Program-made: the position numbers and the translations under genes | Origin: CAZBBC01 sp964489835 | GTDB lineage: Bacteria; Calditrichota; Calditrichia; JAJRVZ01 | Assembly: GCA_964489835.1 (NCBI GenBank) | Contig: CAZBBC010000021.1 | Span: 1 to 47,922, forward strand | DNA: 47,922 nt | Direction: 5' to 3' | Shown: positions 26,637 to 35,400 of the stretch, in pieces | Layout: the number at the start of each line of letters is the position of its first letter | How positions within the stretch are numbered: position 1 is the first letter of the stretch | Notes under the pieces: model-generated | Told to the model about the DNA's origin: nothing | Seen by the model: only the letters and a program-made list of their open reading frames with translations | Databases searched by the model: none

Positions 26637-26666
26637 TATCCACATAAACATGTGGATAATTATACA
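26629..26666. promoter_or_regulatory. Perfect 17-bp inverted repeat, predicted mazEF operator
   Basis: TGTATAATTATCCACAT (26629-26645), spacer AAAC, then the exact reverse complement ATGTGGATAATTATACA (26650-26666). The left arm contains the -10 box, and the right arm runs up to the ribosome site AGGAA (26666-26670). Binding of the ribbon-helix-helix antitoxin here would block the promoter, as known for autoregulated toxin-antitoxin operons. Confidence 0.85.
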
Positions 26667-26675
26667 GGAAAAATA

Positions 26676-26903
26676 ATGAAAACGATTCAAATGACCCTGG
26701 ATGAAAAATTGTTGAGAGACGTAGATAAGGTAACCAAGAAGCTAAAAACCACGAGATCTAAATTTATAAGGCGTGCCCTGCACAAACTTTTAGATGAATT
26801 GGAAATAAAGGAATTAGAAAAGTTGCATCGTGAAGGATACAAAAAATATCCTGTCCAACAGAACGAGTTCGATATCTGGGAAAACGAACAAAGTTGGGAT
26901 TAG
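26676..26903 (+). CDS. Ribbon-helix-helix antitoxin of a MazEF-type pair
   Basis: 75 residues. The N-terminus MKTIQMTLDEKLLRDVDKVT, then TTRSKFIRRALHKLL, is the ribbon-helix-helix DNA-binding fold (CopG/MetJ-Arc type): one beta strand and two helices. The C-terminus is charged and probably disordered (EGYKKYPVQQNEFDIWENEQ), the usual toxin-binding tail. ATG 26676 follows AGGA (26666-26669) and fits better than longer in-frame starts, which would run through the operator. The stop (26901-26903) is one base before the toxin ATG, so the genes are coupled. It should bind the perfect inverted repeat upstream and repress its own promoter. Many RHH antitoxins pair with MazF-like toxins. Confidence 0.92.
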   Translation: MKTIQMTLDEKLLRDVDKVTKKLKTTRSKFIRRALHKLLDELEIKELEKLHREGYKKYPVQQNEFDIWENEQSWD

Positions 26904-26904
26904 A

Positions 26905-27213
26905 ATGGAAAGAGGAGAAATTTGCTGGTACAAGTTTAAATCACCGGATAAACAAAGACCGGTTTTGATTTTAACCCGGAATTCAGCAATAAATTATCTG
27001 GGTGAAATCACGATTGCCCCAATCACTTCCACTATCAGATCTATTCCCACTGAAGTCGTCTTGGATGTAAAGGATGGTATGAAAAATAAATGCGCTGTCA
27101 ATCTGGATCATATACAAACAATACCAAAATCACGAATCGGCGCATTTATCACAAAATTATCTATGTCAAAAATGCAACAAATTTCTAATGCGATTGCATT
27201 TGCTCTCGGATGA
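26905..27213 (+). CDS. MazF/PemK-family toxin (endoribonuclease)
   Basis: 102 residues. MERGEICWYKFKSPDKQRPV matches the MazF/PemK start (GEIWWVNF...KRPVLIL), followed by ITIAPITSTIRSIPTEV and CAVNLDHIQTIPKSRIG, with the conserved Asn/Asp and Gln of the family. Characterised members cut mRNA at short sequence motifs and stop growth when the antitoxin is degraded. ATG 26905 is one base after the antitoxin stop, and its ribosome site is inside the antitoxin gene. The C-terminus (ISNAIAFALG) is complete. The cassette abuts a broken TPR gene on the opposite strand. Confidence 0.94.
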   Translation: MERGEICWYKFKSPDKQRPVLILTRNSAINYLGEITIAPITSTIRSIPTEVVLDVKDGMKNKCAVNLDHIQTIPKSRIGAFITKLSMSKMQQISNAIAFALG

Positions 27214-27383
27214 TCGGGATAAGATTTGATCAATTCTTGAAATGATGCGGCGGCTTTTTCCTTATCATTAAGAAAAGCACTATAAATGACCCCTTTGCCA
27301 TACAGGGCTCCCACTATAATTTCTTCTATCGAACAGTCTTTCAAGTTCTCATTATAATGTTGAATGGTTTTGAAATCATCTTG
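27214..27383 (-). pseudogene. Remnant of a TPR-protein gene, cut off at the mazF end
   Basis: On the minus strand an open frame after a TAA at 27384-27386 encodes DDFKTIQHYNENLKDCSIEE, then GALYGKGVIYSAFLNDKEKA and AASFQELIKSYPDHPRA, a good TPR helix pair. It then runs antisense into the 3' end of mazF and loses any TPR character. There is no start with a ribosome site and no signal peptide. It looks like an internal piece of a larger TPR protein left after deletion or insertion of the toxin cassette. Confidence 0.6.
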
Positions 27384-27604
27384 TTATCTCCCTTGTTAAA
27401 TGTTATTTGATAAACTGATAGTTGACGATGGACATCCTTCATTTTTAATTCATCATCCTGAAGGAAGTAGATAGCAAAAGAAAATGCGTTTTCATTATTT
27501 GGTGATAAAGGATTTCTATTTATTTCACAAGAAAAGAATAAAAGAAAAGAATAAATTACAAATGTTCTGAAAGACAGAGCGATATTACAATACTTTCTTG
27601 TCAT
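27341..27604 (-). pseudogene. Truncated lipoprotein gene (N-terminal fragment)
   Basis: 87 residues from ATG 27602-27604. MTRKYCNIALSFRTFVIYSF then LLFFSC is a lipoprotein signal with the lipid-bearing Cys. Next come EINRNPLSPNNENAFSFAIY and FLQDDELKMKDVHRQL. After about residue 65 the sequence loses character and ends IIMRT. Exported proteins in related bacteria can begin with a similar FAIYFLKD stretch and be several hundred residues long, so this is probably the start of a longer gene now fused out of frame to the TPR remnant. A real short lipoprotein cannot be excluded. Confidence 0.45.
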
Positions 27605-27618
27605 TTTACTTTCTTTTA

Positions 27619-28161
27619 CTACCATGTAACATAGACTCCACGGGCCTGCAGTGCTGGTATATATTCAGTGATTGATTTTTCGTCTAATGGATTGCCGTCC
27701 AGTCCAATAATATCTCCTTCTCCAATTCCTTCATTTTCAACCAAGGATTTGATGTTGGTTATCTGGTTATCCCATAGCCGAACATATCTTAGATTTGATA
27801 AATATCTCAAGGATGCAATATTTGAAATATTGTTTTTTTCCAATGCAATCCATTCCAACTTTTGCATATTTGATATTGGGGAAATATCATCAATATAATT
27901 CCATGCTAAATGTAGATTTATTATACTATCCAAATAGGTTAACTCTTGGATATTACTTAAGTTACAACTAACTAACCATAACCGGCTTAGTTTACTCAAG
28001 TTAATTATTGCGGATATATCCTGTATATTGGCTTGAAATAACAATAATGTTTCTAATTCTGCCATATTTTTAATTGCATTAATATTATCAATGGGATTAA
28101 GCTGCAAATTCAAGTATTTGAGATTTATTAAGTTCTCCAATGATGATAATATCTTATTCAC
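27619..28161 (-). CDS. Leucine-rich-repeat protein, probably 5'-truncated
   Basis: 180 residues made of about seven 22-residue internalin-type repeats (for example LINLKYLNLQLNPIDNINAI and LSNLRYVRLWDNQITNIKSL). The C-terminal cap GEGDIIGLDGNPLDEKSITE then YIPALQARGVYVTW is a normal end. The N-terminus is not: the frame opens at GTG 28159-28161 in mid-repeat, with no ribosome site, no signal peptide and an in-frame TAA 27 bases upstream. Proteins of this type are normally exported with an N-terminal cap. I think the 5' part has been lost. LRR proteins of this kind bind other proteins; function here is doubtful. Confidence 0.65.
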   Translation of the reverse strand: MNKILSSLENLINLKYLNLQLNPIDNINAIKNMAELETLLLFQANIQDISAIINLSKLSRLWLVSCNLSNIQELTYLDSIINLHLAWNYIDDISPISNMQKLEWIALEKNNISNIASLRYLSNLRYVRLWDNQITNIKSLVENEGIGEGDIIGLDGNPLDEKSITEYIPALQARGVYVTW

Positions 28162-28362
28162 AACGCTTAAGCATTGAAAATATTAACAGTTCGGGAAAAA
28201 TCTGAATGATTGAATATAATTTCAAATGTACAGATACGGTACAATATATGAATGATCGTTTCATCATCTTTCGTCTTAACGATATATTTTGTATTTTTAA
28301 TATAAATATTATGAATAGATCTTTTAATCCGTAAAAATGGTTATAATTTCAATAATTACAAG

Positions 28363-28464
28363 AGATTGCGTCGTCCCGCCGGTGGGCGGGCAGGCTACTC
28401 ATTCTTCGTGACTCGCGCCATGACGGCCTCATTATCGTCATTGCGAGCGTTAGCGAAGCAATCT
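28363..28464. repeat. Short element with inverted ends AGATTGC / GCAATCT
   Basis: AGATTGCGTCG at the left and CGAAGCAATCT at the right are inverted ends of a 102-bp unit. Inside are CCCGCCggtgGGCGGG and GTCATTGCGAGCGTTAGCGA. The motif family 'GTCATTGCGAGCG...GAAGCAATCT' is seen in many unrelated bacterial genomes. It fills part of the 28162-28526 gap; the rest is A/T-rich and shows no gene. Confidence 0.75.
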
Positions 28465-28526
28465 TTACAATTTTTACGGCGTTAAGGACATAATCAATTA
28501 ATATTTATACAGATAATAAGAGGCCT

Positions 28527-30620
28527 ATGGAAGTTCATCCAATACAGTCAACCGCTAACCAATCAATAAAGACATATCCGGGAAGCCCGGAACCCCTGGG
28601 AGTATCGCTCACCGGGAGGGGAATTAACTTTTCCCTTTTTTCCAAACATGCGGATTCGCTTCAGTTAATTATTTTTGCCGATGCTCACTCATTGGCGATG
28701 GAATTACCTTTTGATCCCAAAAAGAATCGCAGCGGGGATATCTGGCATATTGAGATCGAGGGACTTCCGGATCAATTTGAATATGGTTATCGCGCCGATC
28801 GGGAGAAAAAACAACAAACACCGTCTGATCATTATAATCCTGAACGTATCTTAAATGATCCCTATGCCCGGGCCTTTAGCGGGGGTGAACAGTGGGGTAA
28901 TATTATACCAAGACCGGCAGCAGAGTCCTCCCGTCGTTCTCTGTATAAGGCAACCTCTTTTGATTGGAAAAATGACCAACCTCCGAATATACCCCTGGCC
29001 GATACCATTATCTATGAATTACATGTTCGCGGTTTCACGCGTCATACATCCTCAAATGTTGCCCATCCGGGCACCTTTGCCGGACTGATGGAAAAAATCC
29101 CCTACCTGAAATCACTGGGAATCACCGCCGTGGAGTTGCTGCCGATTAATGAATTCGATGAAACACTGATACACCGTTTGAATCCGATCAGTGGTGAAAA
29201 ACTGTTCAACTTCTGGGGATATGATTCCTTGGGTTACTTTACCCCAAAAGCATCGTACGCGGCAGAAAATGATCAGGGCAATCAGGTCGTTGAGTTTAAA
29301 ACAATGGTCAGAGAATTTCATAAAGCAGGGATTGAGGTTATTCTTGATATCGTGTTTAATCATACGGGTGAAGGGGAACGTGACGATCCGATTTTCTCCT
29401 TTCGCGGACTGGATAATGCCGTATACTATATGACCGACCGATCCAGCGGACAATACCATAATTTCACCGGATGTGGGAATACGGTTAATTGTAATCATCC
29501 GGCCGTTCAGCAAATGATTCTGGATGCTTTGGGTTACTGGGTAACAGAAATGCATGTGGACGGTTTTCGATTCGATCTGGCCTCCATATTAAGCAGAGGA
29601 GAGGATGGTTCTGTAATGGACCAGCCGCCCGTCCTGGATAAAATAAATAAAGATCCTGTTCTTTCTAAAAAAAAGTTAATCGCCGAGGCCTGGGACGCGG
29701 CCGGTCTGTATCAGGTGGGATCGTTTCCCGGAGGCAAACGCTGGGCCGAATGGAATGATAAATTCAGGGATAATATCCGGCGCTATATCAGAGGTGATAA
29801 AGGCCAGGTAGGGGAGCTGGCCACCCGAATAGCCGGCAGTTCCGACTTATTTCAGAATAACGGTCGTGCCCCGTATCACAGTATCAATTTCATTACCTGT
29901 CATGACGGCTTTACCCTGAATGATCTGGTTTCCTATGACCGGAAGCATAATCAAATGAATGGTGAGAATAACCGGGATGGGATGAATGAAAATTTTAGCT
30001 CAAATTACGGTAAAGAAGGAACATCAAAAGACACAGAACTCAACTTTCTGCGTGAGAAGCAGATAAAAAACATGGCTACCCTGCTCCTGATATCCCAGGG
30101 CGTGCCAATGATCCTTGCCGGAGATGAGTTTGGCCGGTCGCAACAGGGCAATAATAATGCCTATTGCCAGGATAGTGAGATCAGCTGGGTTAACTGGGAA
30201 CTTACTGATAGGAATGCAGGATTACTACGTTTTTTTAAGCATCTTATCCAATTCCGTAAAACTCACCCGGCTCTGCGACGGCAGACCTTTTTTGATGATG
30301 ACCCATCAGGAAACATTAACATACGTTGGTATAAAAGCCAGTTGAATAATCCTGACTGGTCGGGAAAAATAAATGCACTCGCCTTTCATTTGTTACCTGT
30401 CCCGGGAGATACGGATATTTTTGTAATGTCCAATAGTGAAAAGAAAAAAAAGCGTTTTCTGCTTCCCAGTCTGCCTTCCGGGAAAACCTGGTTCTTAACA
30501 TTAAATACAGCGTTAACAGATCCTGAAGATATCCATGCACGAGATCAGGAAAAACATTTAACAGAGCAGAAGCATTACCTGGTCGAGGCCCAATCGACGG
30601 TTGTTCTTATTTCTAAATAA
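28527..30620 (+). CDS. glgX: Glycogen debranching enzyme (GH13, GlgX-type)
   Basis: 697 residues. A CBM48 domain (about 15-110; PLGVSLTGRGINFSLFS) precedes a GH13 barrel. Catalytic residues are visible: nucleophile D350 in VDGFRFDLASIL, acid/base E387 in LIAEAWDAAGLYQVG, and D460 in ITCHDGFTLNDL. ELHVRGFTRHTS and NHTGEG belong to the conserved GH13 regions. The protein hydrolyses alpha-1,6 branch links in glycogen or limit dextrins. The ribosome site is AGAGG just before ATG 28527. It is not clustered with other glycogen genes here. Isoamylase-type activity on other alpha-glucans is also possible, but domain order and length fit GlgX best. Confidence 0.93.
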   Translation: MEVHPIQSTANQSIKTYPGSPEPLGVSLTGRGINFSLFSKHADSLQLIIFADAHSLAMELPFDPKKNRSGDIWHIEIEGLPDQFEYGYRADREKKQQTPSDHYNPERILNDPYARAFSGGEQWGNIIPRPAAESSRRSLYKATSFDWKNDQPPNIPLADTIIYELHVRGFTRHTSSNVAHPGTFAGLMEKIPYLKSLGITAVELLPINEFDETLIHRLNPISGEKLFNFWGYDSLGYFTPKASYAAENDQGNQVVEFKTMVREFHKAGIEVILDIVFNHTGEGERDDPIFSFRGLDNAVYYMTDRSSGQYHNFTGCGNTVNCNHPAVQQMILDALGYWVTEMHVDGFRFDLASILSRGEDGSVMDQPPVLDKINKDPVLSKKKLIAEAWDAAGLYQVGSFPGGKRWAEWNDKFRDNIRRYIRGDKGQVGELATRIAGSSDLFQNNGRAPYHSINFITCHDGFTLNDLVSYDRKHNQMNGENNRDGMNENFSSNYGKEGTSKDTELNFLREKQIKNMATLLLISQGVPMILAGDEFGRSQQGNNNAYCQDSEISWVNWELTDRNAGLLRFFKHLIQFRKTHPALRRQTFFDDDPSGNINIRWYKSQLNNPDWSGKINALAFHLLPVPGDTDIFVMSNSEKKKKRFLLPSLPSGKTWFLTLNTALTDPEDIHARDQEKHLTEQKHYLVEAQSTVVLISK

Positions 30621-31208
30621 AAAGGTCCAATAATTAACCCGTATCATTCATCTTTCCCATCAACGAAAAGCTTTTAATCCACGGATTATCCGTCGAAGCC
30701 GGATCCCGTCATAGCCGGGCAAGCAGGCTTCCGTCTAAGGCCGGATCAAGTGATTGACTGACACAAATTAACACGAATTTCCGCAAATTATATTTATAAC
30801 ATTTAACCTGATTAATTCATGAATTTTAGATCTATCATATCGCGATAATTAAGTTTCCCCTTATAAAAGGGGATTAAGGGGATGTAAATAAATAACATAG
30901 AGAAGAAATATCCCCCTTAGTCCCCCTTTATTAAGGGGGAGACAGATCATGCAATTTTGACAAATTGTGCCAATATATCAATTCTGCAACAGCCCCTGGT
31001 AAGGGGGAACTAAATCATTAATATTATGATAGTTATACACATCTATTCACTGAGTTCTATGAATTATGTAGGATAATATGATTATAAAAAAAATACAAAA
31101 AAATTCGTGAAATTCGTGGATCAATTTTCTTGGCGGATTAACACTTGCCTGGCGTGGCGAGCTTCTATTTCTATAGCACCAACGGTCGCGAGATCATATC
31201 ATCAGGTT
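30621..31208. other. 588-bp intergenic region made mainly of repeats
   Basis: No gene is visible. From left to right: CACGGATTATCCGTCGAAGC (30679-30698) and CGTCATAGCCGGGCAAGCAG, pieces of the composite repeat also seen near 9330 and 38350; ACACAAATTAACACGAATTT (30761-30780); the ~160-bp element at 30854-31010; AAAATTCGTGAAATTCGTGG (31104-31123); and a degraded hairpin near 31170-31203. Confidence 0.7.
30854..31010 (+). repeat. ~160-bp hairpin-bearing repeat, copy 2 (pair with 22894-23053)
   Basis: Begins TTTCCCCTTATAAAAGGGGA, then AATAACATAG, CCCCCTTAGTCCCCCTTTAT, TAAGGGGGAGACAGATCATG and CTGCAACAGCCCC. It aligns almost base for base with 22931-23035 over about 105 bases, with the outer hairpins more diverged. 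No open reading frame is present, so it would be non-autonomous. Confidence 0.85.
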
Positions 31209-32324
31209 TTATTTACGGGATCTATTGTGCTGCAAATATTTCTGTAAAAGAGCAAATTCTTGTTCAAAGTTTGGTGTAAAAATATTTTTACCCAGGTTTT
31301 TTGATATTTCCGCGATCCGCCAGAATTTCCCAAAAATGATCTCCTCCGTATTTATTTTAAATGGACCATTAGAGAACAGGCGATAAGTATAGATCAGCTC
31401 GCTTTCGAAATCATTGCGCATGACGTATGAATATAGAGGTTCAAAATGACCTTCTTTTATTCCTAACTCTTCCTGTGCTTCCCTTCTTAATGCCGTTATA
31501 ATATCTTCACCGGCATGCACATGACCGCCCACGGCAGTATCCCATTTCCCGGGTTGTATTTCTTTGGATAGTGCCCGCTTTTGCAGATATAGTTGACCGT
31601 TTTTATTTAAAATATGCAGGTGCACGACCGGATGAAGCAACTGAGGATTTCCATGAACGGTGCTTCTTGGCGACTGTCCTAACACCTGCCCCTTCTGATC
31701 AACAATATCAAACAACTCTTCCTGATCATTGGCTTTAATGGCTAATGGAAGTGGCCTTTTTATCTTATAATACAGCCATTGTCCGAAAAAGATCAAACCA
31801 AAGACAATATAAAATAATCCACCGGAGATAAAGGCCCAGGCTTCTTTACTCATGTAATAGGCGGAATACATGATCAACACGACATGAACAAATACCACAA
31901 AAAACAGGAATTGGCTCATTTTTCGGATTAATTGCATCTGCAGATCATTTACCGGCATATTTTTTAAATACCGTTTTCCGAGCATTAGAAGCAATGGTTT
32001 GTCCGAGAAAGCATGAATGCCGATTAAAACGACCAGGATCAGTTCAATAAGTGCCGGTTTCATCTTAAAAAACAATTCGTTTTCCAGGATAATTGACACG
32101 GTGCCCAGGACAATGATCAATCCAACATCGAACAAAAGGAATGACTCAATTCGGCGATACTTAAAAAAGTAATAGCCGAATTCCAACATTCCCACGGAAA
32201 TAGCAGTGATAAGGCCTATCTTTGTGCCGAAAAGTTCGTCCGCAATAATAAAAATTAGTAAGGGAACAAATCCAATGGTGAAATTTTTCAGCAGATCTTT
32301 TTTATTAATAGAATGAGCAGTCAT
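31209..32324 (-). CDS. YciB/IspZ-like membrane domain fused to a NUDIX hydrolase
   Basis: 371 residues in two parts. Residues 10-190 form about six membrane helices that resemble YciB (septation protein A/IspZ): LLKNFTIGFVPLLIFIIADE, YRRIESFLLFDVGLIIVLGT and ENELFFKMKPALIELILVVL. Residues 203-371 are a NUDIX hydrolase with the complete box G267-x5-E273-x7-R281-E282-x2-E285-E286-x-G288, starting GGHVHAGED. The lead-in LFDIVDQKGQVLGQ resembles the YfcD/IPP-isomerase-like NUDIX branch. NUDIX enzymes hydrolyse nucleoside diphosphates linked to another moiety. Here catalysis would be tethered to the inner membrane, with the C-terminal domain most likely cytoplasmic. ATG 32322-32324; single gene, divergent from the helicase gene. 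Confidence 0.85.
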   Translation of the reverse strand: MTAHSINKKDLLKNFTIGFVPLLIFIIADELFGTKIGLITAISVGMLEFGYYFFKYRRIESFLLFDVGLIIVLGTVSIILENELFFKMKPALIELILVVLIGIHAFSDKPLLLMLGKRYLKNMPVNDLQMQLIRKMSQFLFFVVFVHVVLIMYSAYYMSKEAWAFISGGLFYIVFGLIFFGQWLYYKIKRPLPLAIKANDQEELFDIVDQKGQVLGQSPRSTVHGNPQLLHPVVHLHILNKNGQLYLQKRALSKEIQPGKWDTAVGGHVHAGEDIITALRREAQEELGIKEGHFEPLYSYVMRNDFESELIYTYRLFSNGPFKINTEEIIFGKFWRIAEISKNLGKNIFTPNFEQEFALLQKYLQHNRSRK

Positions 32325-32429
32325 CTTAAAATTTTATAAAATGAGCATATTTCCATTTGTACACGAAATATATTCTGGTTATATTTGAGTTTGGTATATG
32401 TCTGCGATTTTGAAAATATAGAGGGATAG

Positions 32430-35400
32430 TTGATAAATATCAATTTAAAAGAATTGAAAGAACAGGTTCCGGACACCATATTCAAGCAGGGTCTGGAATA
32501 TTATAAAAATGGGAGTGTCAAGATAACCAACTGGGACAATTCATCCGTGATCGCCTCAGTCCTTGATGAACATCCCTATGTTGTAAGACTGAGTTTGAAT
32601 GACCGCTTTTTTGAGACGGTTTGTACCTGTTCCTATAGTCATATATGCAAACATGCGGTTGCCGCAGCGCTGGCAATTATCGAAGACCATGTGCACGAAG
32701 AGGAATATATTGAAGGTACTAATTGGCGGGAATATTTTGAAAAACAGATAGCCATTCAGCGCGTTAATACGGACTTTTCACAAGAGGTCCGCTGGAAACT
32801 CATTTATGTCATTCATATTCTTGAAAATTACTGGAACCTGAAACCTATAAAAGTATACATGAAAAAAGATGGAACCCATGGTCGCGTTCAGGAACCCTCT
32901 TTTAATGAACTATCTTTACAAAATGTATTCAACACAGCCGGTGACTTGATTGCCATAGCATATCTCGAACGTTTGCAATCACAGCAATCGTCCACCTATT
33001 ATCGCGGTCGGCTGGAGGCTTCTTACCTAAAATTTGGCATTAATGCGGGAGAATTATTTAATCTTTTACGCAATAGTGAAATTCATCTAAAAAATGAAGA
33101 TGGTTCTATTGGTGCCCGAATCCGGTTTGGACATAAACCATGGCGATTGGTTTTTCGATTGGAAGAATCCAATGATCATTATCGTTTTCATCCATATTTT
33201 ATAAGAAATAATGAAGAGATAAAAGTTGATAACAATATTAAGATATTAGCGACCCGCCCCATCTGGTTTTACCGTGAGGGGAAATTGCATATCTGCTCTT
33301 TTCCCTTCTCCTATGATTATCTAAAATCGTTTATCGAGGAGGGAATGAATGTCACCCTCTCCCGTGATGAATATCAGATATTTATTTCAGATTACCTGGC
33401 CAAACTACCAATCTTTCCCTATCTTGAATTCCCGGAAGGAATTGAAGTACAGGAGTTTAGACAGGTAACCGGTAAGCGGATCTATCTTGAGGAAATTGAT
33501 GATCAGCTGGTAGTGACGCTCTCCACACTTTATGACAATGTAGAAGTTCCCTTTAATCAACCAACCGATCAATTTCTCCAATATGATAAAAAGAACAACC
33601 AAATTATTCGCGTTCGACGTAATCGTGAGCATGAAGAACAAATTCGTGATGAAGTCGTCGATAGTAATATCCTGGAAGATACTCCCGGATTATTTTATAC
33701 TAATTGGGAATCAGCCCTGGAATGGATGTTTGATGGTCTAACCACTCTGGTAAAAAGTGGTTTTGAAGTAATGGGTGAGGAAAGTCTGACTCGTTTGAAG
33801 GTTAACCGCAAAAAGCCCAAGATCAGCATGGCCCTCTCCTCTGAAGTTGATTGGTTTGATCTCAATCTGATCATCGAGTTTGACGGTATCCCTTTATCCC
33901 TTACCGAGTTAAAAAAAGCACTTCAAAAAGAGAAAAAATTTGTACGCTTAAAAGATGGCAGTATTGCCCGCCTCCCCGAAAAACTCATACAAAAATTTCA
34001 GTATTTGATTGAATTCGGCCAATCAGAAACCAGCTCGATACGTTTCCATGATCATCATCTTTCATTTGTAGATAAATTACTTGAGGAAGCTGACAGTAAA
34101 GAACTTGACCGTCTGAGTGAAAAAAAACTTAAGAAATTAAACCGATTTAAGAAGATCAAGGATCACCCATTACCAGAAAATCTGATTGGCGAACTGAGAG
34201 ATTACCAAATTGCCGGTTACAACTGGTTGTATTTTTTAAAAGATTTTACATTTGGGGGATGTCTGGCTGATGACATGGGACTTGGAAAAACTGTCCAAAC
34301 CCTGGCGTTCCTGCAAAATGAAATCAATAATAAAAAAGGACCCAATCTGATCATTGCCCCTACTTCCGTTCTTTTTAACTGGCAAAGGGAGATCGAAAAA
34401 TTTACGCCGGATATCAGTTATCTTCTTCATTATGGAACCAAACGGAGCCATGACACCAGAAAATTAAGGAAAAAAGAACTTATCCTAACGACTTACGGAC
34501 ATCTTCGTCGGGATATAAATTTCCTGAAAGATATAGATTTTCACTACGTTGTCCTCGATGAATCTCAAAATATTAAAAATCCTCATTCTGATACAGCACA
34601 GGCTGCTAAGGGCCTCCATTCATTAAACAGATTGAATCTGACCGGAACACCGGTAGAAAATAATACGATGGAATTATGGTCCCAATTTTCCTTTTTAAGT
34701 CCCGGGTTGTTGGGCAGTCAGGCTTTTTTTAAGGACAATTTCATGCGACCAATCGAGAAAGAGCAGAATGGACAGGTTGCTGAAACTCTTAAAAAAATTA
34801 TTTATCCTTTTATATTAAGGCGAACAAAAGAGGAGGTCGTTAAAGAATTACCACCAAAAATCGAGACCATCATTTACTCTCCGATGACCGATGAACAGCA
34901 AAAAATATATGATAAAGTCAAGGAAAGTTATAGGCATGCGATCGAAGAGGAAATTGCCTCCAAAGGCTTAGGTAAATCAACAATGCGTGTTCTGGAAGGT
35001 CTTACAAAACTGCGTCAGGTCGCTTGCCACCCCTTTCTTATAGATGCCAAATTCGAATATGACTCAGGAAAATTTGAAGCATTGAAGCTGATGATTGAGG
35101 ATATTATCGCTGAAGGCCACAAAGTCCTCGTCTTTTCCCAATTTGTTAAAATGCTTTCTGTTATTAGGGAGCATCTGGATGAGCAGGCGATCGAATATTC
35201 CTATCTTGATGGATCTACAAAAGATCGTGAAGGTGCCGTTAATCATTTTCAGGATGAGGAAGATATTCGCATTTTTCTCATTAGCTTAAAAGCAGGGGGT
35301 GTAGGATTAAATCTTACCGCTGCCGATTATGTGATTCATTACGATCCCTGGTGGAATCCTGCGGTGGAAATGCAAGCCAGTGACCGCGCACACCGCATTG

